Below, one piece after another: positions 1-7,728 of a stretch of DNA of 45,620 nucleotides (within the stretch, counting starts at the first letter, position 1; every line of letters begins with the position of its first letter). The DNA is taken from contig CAKTKT010000009.1 of NCBI GenBank assembly GCA_934572325.1, positions 1 through 45,620 of the forward strand, read 5' to 3'. The notes beneath the pieces were generated by a model. The model saw only the letters and a program-made list of their open reading frames with translations. It was not told the DNA's origin and made no database searches. The translations under genes and the position numbers were made by a program. Source of the stretch: an uncultured Oscillospiraceae bacterium. Lineage in GTDB: Bacteria > Bacillota > Clostridia > Oscillospirales > Oscillospiraceae.

Positions 1-47
1 AAAAAGAGCAAAGAACGGCATAGCCGTTAAGCTATACCGTTCCTTGC
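1..47 (-). terminator. Rho-independent terminator, minus strand
   Basis: A long inverted repeat pairs 8-24 with 31-47 around a 6-base loop, 17 pairs with a few wobbles. Read on the minus strand it is followed by TCTTTTT (complement of 1-7). It would end transcription from the flavodoxin-family gene at 166-783. Confidence 0.8.
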
Positions 48-127
48 TTCAATGTTTTCCTAAGTCACCGCCCCATCGGGTGGGCTGTTTTTGCGCGGAC
101 TTTGCAAGACCGCATTGCGCATAGACA

Positions 128-164
128 CCGCCCCTGCCGTTCACCATGCGGCAGGGGCGGTTTT
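128..164 (+). terminator. Rho-independent terminator, plus strand
   Basis: A perfect 12-bp GC-rich stem pairs 128-139 with 149-160 around a 9-base loop and is followed by TTTT at 161-164 on the plus strand. No plus-strand gene precedes it in the window, so it probably insulates against a convergent gene left of the edge. It may also slow minus-strand transcription leaving the 166-783 gene, but the T-run is on the plus side only. Confidence 0.6.
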
Positions 165-165
165 C

Positions 166-783
166 TCATCTGATGAAATTTGTGCGCGGGGTCGTATTCT
201 TCGGGTGGTCGATGCCGTTTTCCCTGCCCAGCGCGATGCACCGCAGCAGCCACGCCATGTTCTTGCCGATGTTGTACATCGTGGCAAGCCCCTCCTCGTC
301 GCCGGACACATCGTCCGGCTGAGAGCCGTAGACATGGTTCCAGTACGTGGACGAGACGACGGGCATGGAGTTGATGGTGAAATACTTGTTTATCACGTCA
401 AAGGACGCCGTCGTTCCTGCGCGGCGCGCGGAGAGCACCGCCGCGGCGGGCTTGAAGCGAAGCGCGTCGCCGCCGGAGTAGAACACCCTGTCCATGAACG
501 ACAGCAGCCGCCCGCTCGGATGCGCATAATACACCGGCGAGCCGAACACGAAGCCGTCGGCAGCGAGTGCCTTCTCCACAAACGGATTGACAAGATCGTC
601 AAAGACGCACTTTCCGCTTTTGCCGCAGAATCCGCACGCCGTGCAGTCCGCGAGCGGCGCGTTGCCGATGAAAACAAGCTCGGTGTCTATCCCCTCTTCG
701 CTGAGCGCGCGCTCCACCTCCTTGAGCGCCGCGCCCGTGCAGCCGTTCGCGCGTGAGCTGCCGTTGACCAAAAGAACCTTCAT
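166..783 (-). CDS. Flavodoxin-family NAD(P)H-dependent FMN reductase
   Basis: A 205-residue protein of the NADPH-dependent FMN reductase / flavodoxin-like fold. The N-terminus MKVLLVNGSSRANGCTG is the first beta strand plus the phosphate-binding loop for FMN. A cysteine cluster CTACGFCGKSGKC lies near residues 48-60 and is common in clostridial members (iron-sulfur flavoprotein relatives). The segment FGSPVYYAHPSG is the second FMN-contacting loop. The ATG at 783 is preceded by GAGGAGG about 8 bases upstream, which fixes the start. It is monocistronic, with a candidate promoter at 814-842 and a terminator at 1-47. Likely role: electron transfer to quinones, nitro compounds or iron-sulfur proteins; the substrate cannot be told from sequence. 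Confidence 0.85.
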   Translation of the reverse strand: MKVLLVNGSSRANGCTGAALKEVERALSEEGIDTELVFIGNAPLADCTACGFCGKSGKCVFDDLVNPFVEKALAADGFVFGSPVYYAHPSGRLLSFMDRVFYSGGDALRFKPAAAVLSARRAGTTASFDVINKYFTINSMPVVSSTYWNHVYGSQPDDVSGDEEGLATMYNIGKNMAWLLRCIALGRENGIDHPKNTTPRTNFIR

Positions 784-813
784 GGGATCACCCTCCTCTA
801 TCTTTATGAGGAC

Positions 814-842
814 AGTATACCACCTTCAGGCGCTTTTGAAAA
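814..842 (-). promoter_or_regulatory. Candidate sigma-A promoter of the flavodoxin gene
   Basis: On the minus strand TTTTCA (842-837) is separated by 17 bases from TATACT (819-814), 30 bases before the ATG at 783. The -10 is good and the -35 weak. The -35 lies inside a small palindrome, CGCTTTT-G-AAAAGCG (831-845), immediately after the anti-sigma stop codon. Confidence 0.5.
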
Positions 843-847
843 GCGGC

Positions 848-1627
848 TCACTCGCCGGACGCCGCGAGCTGCATCGCCGCCTCGCGCGCCATATCCACAA
901 GCCCCGCCTCGTCAAGCGCTCCGTTGAGCTGCTGGAGAATGAAGAATCTGTCTCCCTTTCTCCACTGTGCGCTCGTGACCACCGTCTCCTCCGCAGCGTC
1001 GTCTTTATCCCCATAGGAGAAGACGACTTTGCCGCTCTCGCGGTCGGCGACGTCCTGCTCGGTCAGCTTATACCCGTCGGGGACGAGCTTATAAAGCATA
1101 CGGCTGTAATATATCTCCATGCCGCCGACGGTCGCCACGGGCTCGCCGTCCATTATGACCTTGTCGCTGAAGCTGACAGACTGGTCAAAGCTCACGCTGT
1201 CTCCGTCCTTTTCATACTTGAAGCTGAAGCCGCGTGTCTGCTCGGTGAGCGTCATGTCCGCGTCATACGCCCGATGCACGCGCACATTGCCGCCCGCGTA
1301 GGCGTAGCCGTTTTTGAAGCTGTCCACCAGCACCGGGATATACCCCGCATCCTCCACGCACTGCGCCGCCGTCGGCAGGCGCTTATAGCTCCGCGTGTCG
1401 TGACTCGTCCACATTCCGGTGCTGCCGCTCCCCGCGGCATACGCCCCCACGGTCAGAAGCACGGCGATGACCGCCGCCAGAACGGCGGTGCGCGCAAGCT
1501 TTTTCCTCGATATGCCTTTGGTTTCGGTTTTCATATTCATTATCTCCTTGTCGGTAATATCCGCAAGCGCGAGATACCTCTCATCAATGCAGCCGACAGC
1601 CGCGTGCAGTCTTTCCGCCCTGTTCAC
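848..1627 (-). CDS. Anti-sigma-type single-pass membrane protein (DUF4179-like)
   Basis: A 259-residue protein with a short cytoplasmic N-terminus, one hydrophobic segment at about residues 47-65 (LARTAVLAAVIAVLLTVGAY) and a hydrophilic extracellular domain of about 190 residues. This is the topology of clostridial anti-sigma or sigma-associated membrane proteins. It starts with GTG at 1627, and its start overlaps the stop of the sigma factor gene as GTGA (1624-1627), so the two are translationally coupled. By position it should bind and restrain the adjacent sigma factor and release it on an envelope signal; that role is inferred from context because the N-terminal anti-sigma fold is not recognisable by eye. 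Confidence 0.7.
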   Translation of the reverse strand: MNRAERLHAAVGCIDERYLALADITDKEIMNMKTETKGISRKKLARTAVLAAVIAVLLTVGAYAAGSGSTGMWTSHDTRSYKRLPTAAQCVEDAGYIPVLVDSFKNGYAYAGGNVRVHRAYDADMTLTEQTRGFSFKYEKDGDSVSFDQSVSFSDKVIMDGEPVATVGGMEIYYSRMLYKLVPDGYKLTEQDVADRESGKVVFSYGDKDDAAEETVVTSAQWRKGDRFFILQQLNGALDEAGLVDMAREAAMQLAASGE

Positions 1628-2184
1628 AGCACAACGCCCTCCCTTTCAAGATGCTCCTTCAGCGCCGCCCTCACGCGCACGAGGCGGTACTTCACCCGCC
1701 GCTCGGTAACGCCGAGGCGCACGGCGGTTTCCTTTATGCTCCTGCCGTAGTAGTAGCGCGAGACGAACACGGCGCGGTCGGTCATGTCAAGTCCGGCAAG
1801 AAAGGCATTGAGCACCTCTCCGATGCGTCGCAGCTCCCACGCCTCCTCCGCGCTGCCCCGACTGTCCGCAACGCACTCGTTCAGCTCTTCCAGCCGCAAC
1901 GCCGCGTCATTGGCGCGGCACTGCGCCGTGAGATAGTCCAGCCGGTCGCACGCCCGCGAGCGCGCAATGCGCGAGAGAAAGTGCCGCAGCACCTGCGGAC
2001 ACGCGGGCGGGATCGCGTTCCACGCCGCCATGTATGTATCCGCCACGCACTCCTCCGCGTCCTCGCGCGAGCGGAGGATGTTGTACGCCACGGCGTTGAG
2101 ATACGCGCCGTATTTCTTCGCCGTCTCCGCGACGGCGCTCTCCGCCCGGGCAAAGTACAGTGCGATGATGTCGCTGTCCTGCAT
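1624..2184 (-). CDS. ECF-type RNA polymerase sigma factor
   Basis: A 186-residue sigma-70 family protein of extracytoplasmic-function size. Region 2 covers about residues 20-85, with the motif NILRSREDAEECVADTY typical of core and -10 binding. Region 4 covers about residues 125-178, with a helix-turn-helix at GRSIKETAVRLGVTERRVKY for -35 recognition. Regions 1 and 3 are absent. The ATG at 2184 follows AAGGAG by 9 bases. The gene is first in a two-gene operon with the membrane protein at 848-1627, and a sigma-A-like promoter lies at 2228-2256. It is divergent from the lipoprotein gene at 2401, whose own promoter looks sigma-A-like, so there is no direct evidence that the lipoprotein is a target. 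Confidence 0.9.
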   Translation of the reverse strand: MQDSDIIALYFARAESAVAETAKKYGAYLNAVAYNILRSREDAEECVADTYMAAWNAIPPACPQVLRHFLSRIARSRACDRLDYLTAQCRANDAALRLEELNECVADSRGSAEEAWELRRIGEVLNAFLAGLDMTDRAVFVSRYYYGRSIKETAVRLGVTERRVKYRLVRVRAALKEHLEREGVVL

Positions 2185-2227
2185 TGTGTGTATCTCCTTG
2201 CTGTTCGTTGTAAGACCTTACATCTAT

Positions 2228-2256
2228 ATAGTAGGATAACAGAGCGGAAAGGACAA
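2228..2256 (-). promoter_or_regulatory. Promoter of the sigma / anti-sigma operon
   Basis: Minus-strand TTGTCC (2256-2251), a 17-base spacer, then TACTAT (2233-2228), about 45 bases upstream of the sigma factor ATG. Confidence 0.6.
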
Positions 2257-2331
2257 GATAATTCTACGGTAAGTCGCAAAAAACTGTTTCTAAAATGCTG
2301 TCGCCGCTCCCTGATATTTCACAGTGCGCCC

Positions 2332-2360
2332 TTTACAGCAGGAAGAAACTATTATATAAT
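2332..2360 (+). promoter_or_regulatory. Strong sigma-A promoter of the lipoprotein gene
   Basis: TTTACA (2332-2337), exactly 17 bases, TATAAT (2355-2360). The expected start point near 2367 gives a leader of about 34 bases with GGAG at 2389-2392 before ATG 2401. This excludes longer upstream starts in the same reading frame. Confidence 0.8.
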
Positions 2361-2400
2361 GTATAACAATTTATTATACTTCTGTATCGGAGTTAATACC

Positions 2401-4083
2401 ATGAAAAAGACGCTTTGCATATTTCTCTCCGCCCTCGTTCTGCTGCTCGTCGGCTGCGGCGGCGACGGTTCTGCCACAGCGGCGGACAACGGCGGCGGTG
2501 ACGCGCAGGAGACGACCGCCGAGCCCTTGACCGGAGCGGCGGCGCTGCCGGAGAGCTGTCGGCTCTACTACGACGCGGCGGAGACGGGCGGCGCGGCGGA
2601 CGGGGATGAGTTCCCTCTCTCCCCGCGCGCAGATGAGGGCGTGGGCGAGGTGTACGCCGTGCGTATGCCGGACGGCAGCTATACCGATTTGCTGACGCTC
2701 CCGTTTGGCGAGGGCGTGACGCTGGAGGACTTCTCCGGCAGCGGAGCGGAGCGCATTGCCTCCGTCTATGCCGTGGCATGGAACGGGGAGAAATACTACT
2801 CGTTCTCCATCGGCGCGAGCAACTGCGCCATCCCCAACATCCGCCCCGACGCGGGCGGCATACTGCGCCTTGACATAACGGGCGACTGCCGGATCGACGG
2901 CGGCGGCGAGGAGTATACGACATTTGAAAACTTCGACTGTGTGCTCGTCTCCGGCAGCGGCACTCTCACCGTCCGCAACACGAGCGGCGTCGGCGTCGGC
3001 GGGCGAGGGCTGCCCGTTCCGGCGTTCATCGTTGACGGCGACGTGGACGTATATGTCGATGAGCTGAGCTGCACGCCGAACGAGGGATGCTCCGTCAGCG
3101 CGGCGGTTCTGCGCGGCTCGCTGCACACCGGCAGACTGGACGCGGCGGGCGGGGACGTGCTCGTCGCGGACGGTCTGCTGCTCGCGCGGCAGCTCTGCAA
3201 CAGCGCAAGCCTTGTGTTCCGCGGCGGTACGACACTCGCCGACAGCGTGGACGGCAGCGCGCCCTCCGTTATACTCAGCGGCGGCGAGGCGTACATTGCC
3301 GAGGACATCCCCGTCGGCACGGTCATTGAGGCGGGCGCAGGCACACTCGCCGCGGGCGGTGTCACCGGTGCGCGGGTGAACGACTACGGCGCGGCGGTGC
3401 TCGACCGCGACGGCGACGGCAGCCGGTACTACGCCACAACATACAGCGGCGACTGGGCATACGAGGGCGAGACGGCATGGTCTCCGCTGAGCGCCGACTG
3501 CATCGACGGGCGTTACTGGTTCGCCGGTACGCTTGAGCTTGACAGCAGCGAGCTCCCCTCCCTCGTGCCGTGGGGCTCGGCGCACATATCGCTCTCCGGC
3601 GCAAGCCGCATTGCGGACAGCCTTGGCGGGGCAAGCCTCGTCTTCTCCGGCGGCGGCGCGCTGACCGTGGAGCGGCAGGGCGGCATATGGGGCTGGGGCG
3701 CGGTGCATGAGCCGGTTTTCGCCGTGACGGACGGTGCGGCGGTGACGGTGCGCTGCGATGAGTTCGCCATGGGCAGCGAAGCCGGCGGCGAGGGGCTGTT
3801 CCTCGTTGACGGCGGCAGCTTCACCGCCGAGCACGACCTCTGGCTGCAAAACGCGGTGCTGGAGGTGCGCAGCGGAACGGTACACATCATGGGCGGCGTC
3901 GCCGTGGAGCGCGGCGGCATAGTCGTCTCCGGCGGAACGCTGACAGTTGACGGGGCGCTGTGGCTGGGTGAGGGCAATGTCACCGTCACGGGCGGCGAGC
4001 TTATCATCCCCGGCGGCGAGGGCGCGCTCACGCTCGACGCGGGCGAGGTCGCGGTCTCCGGCGGCACGATACGCGAGCCTTGA
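2401..4083 (+). CDS. Surface lipoprotein with glycine-rich beta-helix repeats
   Basis: A 560-residue predicted lipoprotein. The N-terminus is a type II signal peptide (two lysines, hydrophobic run, lipobox LVGC with Cys19 as lipid attachment site), followed by a Gly/Asp-rich linker. The C-terminal half is made of short repeats with recurrent GG turns, for example GGTLTVDGALWLGEGNVTVTGGELII, here cited as GGTLTVDGALW and GNVTVTGGEL, alternating with hydrophobic strands. That pattern is expected for a right-handed parallel beta-helix as in clostridial adhesins or carbohydrate-active proteins. No catalytic motif is recognisable. The start is fixed by the promoter at 2332-2360, GGAG at 2389 and the signal peptide. 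A bidirectional terminator follows. Function is unknown; binding of a surface or dietary polymer is a guess. Confidence 0.8.
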   Translation: MKKTLCIFLSALVLLLVGCGGDGSATAADNGGGDAQETTAEPLTGAAALPESCRLYYDAAETGGAADGDEFPLSPRADEGVGEVYAVRMPDGSYTDLLTLPFGEGVTLEDFSGSGAERIASVYAVAWNGEKYYSFSIGASNCAIPNIRPDAGGILRLDITGDCRIDGGGEEYTTFENFDCVLVSGSGTLTVRNTSGVGVGGRGLPVPAFIVDGDVDVYVDELSCTPNEGCSVSAAVLRGSLHTGRLDAAGGDVLVADGLLLARQLCNSASLVFRGGTTLADSVDGSAPSVILSGGEAYIAEDIPVGTVIEAGAGTLAAGGVTGARVNDYGAAVLDRDGDGSRYYATTYSGDWAYEGETAWSPLSADCIDGRYWFAGTLELDSSELPSLVPWGSAHISLSGASRIADSLGGASLVFSGGGALTVERQGGIWGWGAVHEPVFAVTDGAAVTVRCDEFAMGSEAGGEGLFLVDGGSFTAEHDLWLQNAVLEVRSGTVHIMGGVAVERGGIVVSGGTLTVDGALWLGEGNVTVTGGELIIPGGEGALTLDAGEVAVSGGTIREP

Positions 4084-4114
4084 GCTTTTTTGGGCATAGA
4101 CAGCGCCTAATGCA

Positions 4115-4146
4115 AAATCCCTGCGGAATCGCTTCCGCAGGGATTT
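4115..4146. terminator. Bidirectional terminator between convergent genes
   Basis: A perfect 14-bp stem pairs 4115-4128 with 4133-4146 around the tetraloop TCGC. The A-rich left base and T-rich right base (ATTTCGTTT) suit both directions, serving the lipoprotein gene on the plus strand and the oxidoreductase operon on the minus strand. Confidence 0.85.
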
Positions 4147-4177
4147 CGTTTGCTGTATATTGAGGAGAAATGAGAAA

Positions 4178-4714
4178 TTACTTTGCTGCCTCCATGCCGG
4201 CGACAAGAGCCTTCTTGTTGCCCTCAAGGAAGCGGAGCTTGCGCTCGCCAAGCTCGATGCGGATCGCCTCGGTCATCTTATCGACGGAGACAACGGGCAT
4301 CTTCTCCAGCAGCGCGCCCAGAATGGCGACGTTCGCGCCCTTGGGGTTGCCGACCTGCTCGGCGATGCCCATCGCGTCGCAGTAGACAACGGTGATGTCG
4401 TCGCGGGTGGACTTGCGATCGATGATGGAGCTGTTGATGACCAGAACGCCGCCGGGCTTGACGCTCTTCTCGAACTTGTCGAGAGAGGGCAGGTTCATGG
4501 CGACAACGGCGTCAGCCTTATCGACCAGCGGGGAAGCGACGTCCTCATCGCTGATGATGACGGAGCAGTTGGCAGTGCCGCCGCGCATCTCGGGACCGTA
4601 GGAGGGAAGCCAGGAGACGTGCTTGCCGTCGAGCATGCACGCCATTGCCATGAATTTACCGATGAGCAGCATGCCCTGCCCGCCGAAACCGGCAAATATA
4701 AACTCTTTAGTCAT
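4178..4714 (-). CDS. 2-oxoacid:ferredoxin oxidoreductase, gamma subunit
   Basis: A 178-residue gamma subunit (catalytic domain III) of the pyruvate/2-oxoacid:ferredoxin oxidoreductase superfamily. Diagnostic are the N-terminal FAGFGGQGMLLIGK loop and the central SYGPEMRGGTANCSVIIS motif, the CoA- and interface-binding parts of this domain. It is the last gene of the delta-alpha-beta-gamma operon and starts 2 bases after the beta subunit stop. With its partners it oxidatively decarboxylates a 2-oxoacid to acyl-CoA and reduces ferredoxin in the cytoplasm. The four-gene layout and subunit sizes fit the branched-chain (2-ketoisovalerate, VOR) or 2-oxoglutarate (KOR) types; substrate is not certain from sequence. 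Confidence 0.93.
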   Translation of the reverse strand: MTKEFIFAGFGGQGMLLIGKFMAMACMLDGKHVSWLPSYGPEMRGGTANCSVIISDEDVASPLVDKADAVVAMNLPSLDKFEKSVKPGGVLVINSSIIDRKSTRDDITVVYCDAMGIAEQVGNPKGANVAILGALLEKMPVVSVDKMTEAIRIELGERKLRFLEGNKKALVAGMEAAK

Positions 4715-4716
4715 AG

Positions 4717-5460
4717 TTATTCTGCCCCCTTATCTTTCTTCACGCCCAGAGGATAGTAGGGGATCATGTTCTCTTCAAGCCACTTCACAGCCTCGACCGG
4801 GCTGAGCCCCCAGTTGGTGGGGCAGGTGGAGAGAACCTCGACCATGCAGAAGCCCTTGCCTTCAATCTGGTACTGGAACGCCTTCTTTATTGCCTTCTTG
4901 GTCTTGAGGATATTCGCGTTGTTGTTGACAGCGCAGCGCTCGATATAATAGGCATCGGGAATCTGCGCGAGCATTTCGCTCATTCTGATGGGTGCGCCGC
5001 ACCATGCCTCGTCACGCCCGTTGGGGGAGGTGGTGGTCTTCTGCCCGACGAGGGTGGTAGGCGCCATCTGACCGCCGGTCATGCCGTAAATGGCATTGTT
5101 GACGAAGATGGTGCATATCTTCTCGCCGCGGTGGGCGGCGTGGACGATCTCGGCAGTGCCGATGGAGGCAAGGTCGCCGTCGCCCTGATAGGTGAATACG
5201 AGAGCGTCGGGCTTTGCGCGCTTCACGCCGGTCGCCACAGCGGGGGCGCGGCCGTGCGCAGCCTCGAGCATATCGACGTTGAAGTAGTCATACGCGAACA
5301 CGGAGCAGCCGACCGGCGCAACGCCGACGATGTTGCCGCCCATGCCGGACTCCTCAAGGCACTCGGCGACGAGGCGGTGGATAATGCCGTGGTTGCAGCC
5401 CGGGCAGTAGTGGAACTGCTTGTCGGTCAGGTAACAGGTTTTTTCAAATACGACGGACAT
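4717..5460 (-). CDS. 2-oxoacid:ferredoxin oxidoreductase, beta subunit (TPP-binding)
   Basis: A 247-residue beta subunit carrying the thiamine pyrophosphate site. The TPP motif runs from GDGDLASIG through NNAIYGMTGGQ, the usual GDG to NN spacing, and supplies the Mg2+ ligands. The N-terminal FHYCPGCNHG is the conserved entry of the family in VOR/KOR-type enzymes. The ATG at 5460 directly follows the alpha stop (TAAATG), with AAGGAGGG 9 bases upstream, so alpha and beta are tightly coupled. It catalyses the decarboxylation half-reaction with the alpha and gamma subunits. The GQKTTTSPNGRD loop is typical of the VOR/KOR branch and differs from pyruvate enzymes. Confidence 0.93.
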   Translation of the reverse strand: MSVVFEKTCYLTDKQFHYCPGCNHGIIHRLVAECLEESGMGGNIVGVAPVGCSVFAYDYFNVDMLEAAHGRAPAVATGVKRAKPDALVFTYQGDGDLASIGTAEIVHAAHRGEKICTIFVNNAIYGMTGGQMAPTTLVGQKTTTSPNGRDEAWCGAPIRMSEMLAQIPDAYYIERCAVNNNANILKTKKAIKKAFQYQIEGKGFCMVEVLSTCPTNWGLSPVEAVKWLEENMIPYYPLGVKKDKGAE

Positions 5461-6534
5461 TTATTTACCCTCCTTCATTTTGAGGATCTTTGCCTTTATC
5501 TCCTCGGTGGTAGGCATCTGGCTGCCGCAGTAGCCGAAGTACTCAACAGGCAGAGCGCCGTTGACGGCGAGACGAACGTCCTCCATCATCTGACCCTCGT
5601 TGACCTCAACGTCGAGTATCGCCTTTGCGCCCTTGACGGCGTCGGCAAGCTGGGTATACGGGAACGGCCACACGGTGATTGGGCGGAAAAGACCGACCTT
5701 CACGCCCTGCTCGCGCAGGTCGTTGATGGCGGACTTCGCGATACGCGCGACGGTGCCGAACGCGGCGATGACGATGTCGGCGTCCTCAGTCTTGTAGCAC
5801 TCGTACTCTATCTCGTTCTTCTCAATCTCGCGGTAGGTGGCTTGGAGGTTGTTGTTGTGGACGGTGAGGTCCTCGGTGTTGATGTACAGTGAGTTGATGA
5901 CCGCGCGCTTTGCGGGATCGTCGCCGGGCTTCCAGCCGGTGGCTGCCCAAGGCTTCTTCTCCGGATCGACCTTGTATTCGACCATCTCCGGCATCTCGAC
6001 CGGCTCCATCATCTGCGCCATAATGCCGTCTGCCAGCATCATAACGGGCACTCTGTACTTCTCCGCCTTGTCATAGGCGTAGCCGAGGATGTTGATAGCC
6101 TCCTGAATGGACGCGGGCGCGTAGGTAATGAGGTGGTAGTCGCCGTTGCCGCCGCCCTTTGTCGCCTGGAAGTAGTCACCCTGGGACGCCTGGATGCTGC
6201 CGAGACCAGGACCGCCGCGCATGACGTTGAGGATGACGCACGGAAGCTGAGCGCCGGCGCAGTAGGATATACCCTCCTGCTTGAGACTGACGCCGGGGCT
6301 GGAGGAGGAGGTGATGACGCGCTCACCGGTGGAGGCAGCGCCGTACACCATGTTGATCGCCGCGACCTCGCTCTCGGCCTGCAGGAAGCAGCCGCCGATT
6401 TCGGGCATACGTGCGGACATATACTCAGGGATCTCAGTCTGCGGGGTGATAGGATAGCCGAAGAAGAAGCGCGCGCCGGCACGAATGGCGGCTTCAGCGA
6501 TCGCTTCGCTACCCTTCATAAGAGTCAATGCCAT
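5461..6534 (-). CDS. vorB: 2-oxoacid:ferredoxin oxidoreductase, alpha subunit (VorB-like)
   Basis: A 357-residue alpha subunit (pyrimidine-binding domain plus C-terminal domain II). The N-terminal GSEAIAEAAIRAGARFFFGYPITPQTEIPEY segment, cited here as FFGYPITPQTEIPEY, is the family hallmark. SSSPGVSLKQEGISYCAGA and RGGPGLGSIQASQGDY mark the cofactor-facing loops. Length and motifs match proteins annotated as 3-methyl-2-oxobutanoate dehydrogenase VorB, and the subunit lacks the fused domains of homodimeric pyruvate:ferredoxin oxidoreductase. ATG 6534 is preceded by AAGGAGG. Branched-chain 2-oxoacids (amino-acid fermentation, or reverse synthesis) are the likely substrates, but 2-oxoglutarate cannot be excluded. 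Confidence 0.9.
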   Translation of the reverse strand: MALTLMKGSEAIAEAAIRAGARFFFGYPITPQTEIPEYMSARMPEIGGCFLQAESEVAAINMVYGAASTGERVITSSSSPGVSLKQEGISYCAGAQLPCVILNVMRGGPGLGSIQASQGDYFQATKGGGNGDYHLITYAPASIQEAINILGYAYDKAEKYRVPVMMLADGIMAQMMEPVEMPEMVEYKVDPEKKPWAATGWKPGDDPAKRAVINSLYINTEDLTVHNNNLQATYREIEKNEIEYECYKTEDADIVIAAFGTVARIAKSAINDLREQGVKVGLFRPITVWPFPYTQLADAVKGAKAILDVEVNEGQMMEDVRLAVNGALPVEYFGYCGSQMPTTEEIKAKILKMKEGK

Positions 6535-6548
6535 TTTTTCTTTCCTCC

Positions 6549-6758
6549 TTAATCCTTCTCTATCCTGATCGCTACATCGGGGCAGGTGCGCGCACAGGAC
6601 GCGCAGCCGATGCAGGCTGCCTGGTCAACCACCTCTGCGGGGTGGTAGCCCTTTGCGTTGAGCTTCGTCTTGGAGAGAGCGAGAACACTTTTCGGGCACG
6701 CTCTCACGCAGAGGCCGCAGCCTTTACAGACCAGCTCATTGATAGTTACTTTTACCAT
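6549..6758 (-). CDS. 2-oxoacid:ferredoxin oxidoreductase, delta subunit (2x[4Fe-4S] ferredoxin)
   Basis: A 69-residue ferredoxin-like protein with two classical cluster motifs, CKGCGLCVRACP (about residues 11-22) and CIGCASCARTCP (about 49-60), each CxxCxxCxxxCP. It carries electrons from the TPP/cluster core of the oxidoreductase to external ferredoxin. It is the first gene of the four-subunit operon, 14 bases before alpha. ATG 6758 follows AGAGG by about 7 bases. A TATAAT-like hexamer occurs in the 69-base gap upstream but without a good -35, so the operon may be transcribed from the ATPase promoter at 7578-7606. Confidence 0.95.
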   Translation of the reverse strand: MVKVTINELVCKGCGLCVRACPKSVLALSKTKLNAKGYHPAEVVDQAACIGCASCARTCPDVAIRIEKD

Positions 6759-6827
6759 TGTACAACCTCTTTTCTTATATGATTTGCCATTGCTGATTAT
6801 ATGATAACCGCTCTCGCGGGGTCGCGC

Positions 6828-7538
6828 CTATTCGTCCAGCCCTCTTATCCAGCTTTCCCAGTCACGCTCCATATACGTATCTATGGCGATGGGCGTGCCG
6901 ATATACTTCGGGTCGTGCCCCTCGGCGAGGAATTTATCAAGAAACTCCTTCTTGCCGGAGGTATAGAGCACCGGCGTGCCGGTTATCTCGGACACCTCGC
7001 GGATCATCTCGTACCCGTCGCGCAGCTCCGCGTCCGTGGTGGCGATGGCGAGGTTGGTGTTGTTTATCATGCCGGTTATCTTCAGGCGGGAGTGCCTTTC
7101 CATCTCCTGCTGGAGCTTTACTATCTTCTCCACCGTGCCCGCGAGCGGACGGCGGATGTTCACGACGTTGAGCACCTCAAGCGCGCCGTCCTCAAGCGCC
7201 ATAAAATCCGGATGGTAGCGCCCCAGCGCCGTCGAGCCGACAGCGTCGCCGCCGACGTCGAACACGACGGTGTCCCAGTCCATAGCGAACGCGGAGGCAA
7301 CCTCCGCCGGCAGGGAGAGCGTCTCTATGCCGGAGCAGGAATAGTTCGGAGAGACGAGACGTATCTCCTTCATGCGCGTCATTCTGCCGCGCTCGGTGAG
7401 GCGGAAGTAGGTGTTGACCATATCGAGGTCAAGAAGCTCGGTTCTCTCGCCGCGGGCAGCCGCCTTGAACGCGAAGTTGAGCGCCAGCTCCGTCTTGCCG
7501 CTGCCGTAGTTGCCTATGAGAACATACATTTTTTTCAT
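6828..7538 (-). CDS. P-loop ATPase (MinD/ParA-like) adjacent to the oxidoreductase operon
   Basis: A 236-residue P-loop NTPase with Walker A GNYGSGKT at residues 9-16 and a Walker B-like VVFDVGGDAVG further on. The overall arrangement resembles SIMIBI-class ATPases. The open frame extends 75 bases further upstream, but the promoter at 7578-7606 lies inside that extension, and the ATG at 7538 (MKKMYVLIGNYGSGKT) follows a GGCGGTG site, so the shorter start is chosen. It lies 69 bases upstream of the ferredoxin subunit on the same strand and is probably co-transcribed. It may assist assembly or control of the oxidoreductase, but no biochemical function is known to me for this family. Confidence 0.75.
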   Translation of the reverse strand: MKKMYVLIGNYGSGKTELALNFAFKAAARGERTELLDLDMVNTYFRLTERGRMTRMKEIRLVSPNYSCSGIETLSLPAEVASAFAMDWDTVVFDVGGDAVGSTALGRYHPDFMALEDGALEVLNVVNIRRPLAGTVEKIVKLQQEMERHSRLKITGMINNTNLAIATTDAELRDGYEMIREVSEITGTPVLYTSGKKEFLDKFLAEGHDPKYIGTPIAIDTYMERDWESWIRGLDE

Positions 7539-7577
7539 GCTATTCACCGCCCGGAACGTACTTTTCTTCTGCGTATC

Positions 7578-7606
7578 ATTGTAACATTTGCCTGCACCTG
7601 CGTCAA
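7578..7606 (-). promoter_or_regulatory. Sigma-A promoter of the P-loop ATPase / oxidoreductase genes
   Basis: Minus-strand TTGACG (7606-7601), 17 bases, TACAAT (7583-7578). This is one of the best matches in the window. Transcription would start near 7571, about 33 bases before ATG 7538. Confidence 0.8.
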
Positions 7607-7620
7607 TGAACATATTGACG
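7601..7620. promoter_or_regulatory. Candidate operator palindrome over the -35 box
   Basis: CGTCAAT-GAACAT-ATTGACG: perfect 7-bp arms with a 6-base spacer, whose left arm contains the -35 hexamer of the promoter at 7578-7606. A protein bound here would block RNA polymerase. No regulator gene is adjacent, and the sequence does not match the Rex or Fnr consensus. Confidence 0.5.
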
Positions 7621-7728
7621 ATAATTGCCGTGTCGGAAGTGTCAAAATGACGAAGATTTTTCTGAATTTCAAGAAAACAGGTGCATTATTTGATTTCTAT
7701 TTCACTTTTGCATTTATAATAATGCAGT

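Noticed and set aside
68..92. Second plus-strand terminator-like hairpin before TTTTT
   Set aside because: The stem has only 4-5 pairs; the neighbouring 128-164 hairpin is far stronger.
1651..2400. Long plus-strand open frame reaching back from the lipoprotein gene across the sigma factor
   Set aside because: It is antisense to the well-supported sigma factor; the promoter, ribosome site and signal peptide place the real start at 2401.
7601..7620. Rex or Fnr binding site
   Set aside because: The palindrome does not fit TTGTGAA-type Rex or TTGAT-N4-ATCAA Fnr consensus.
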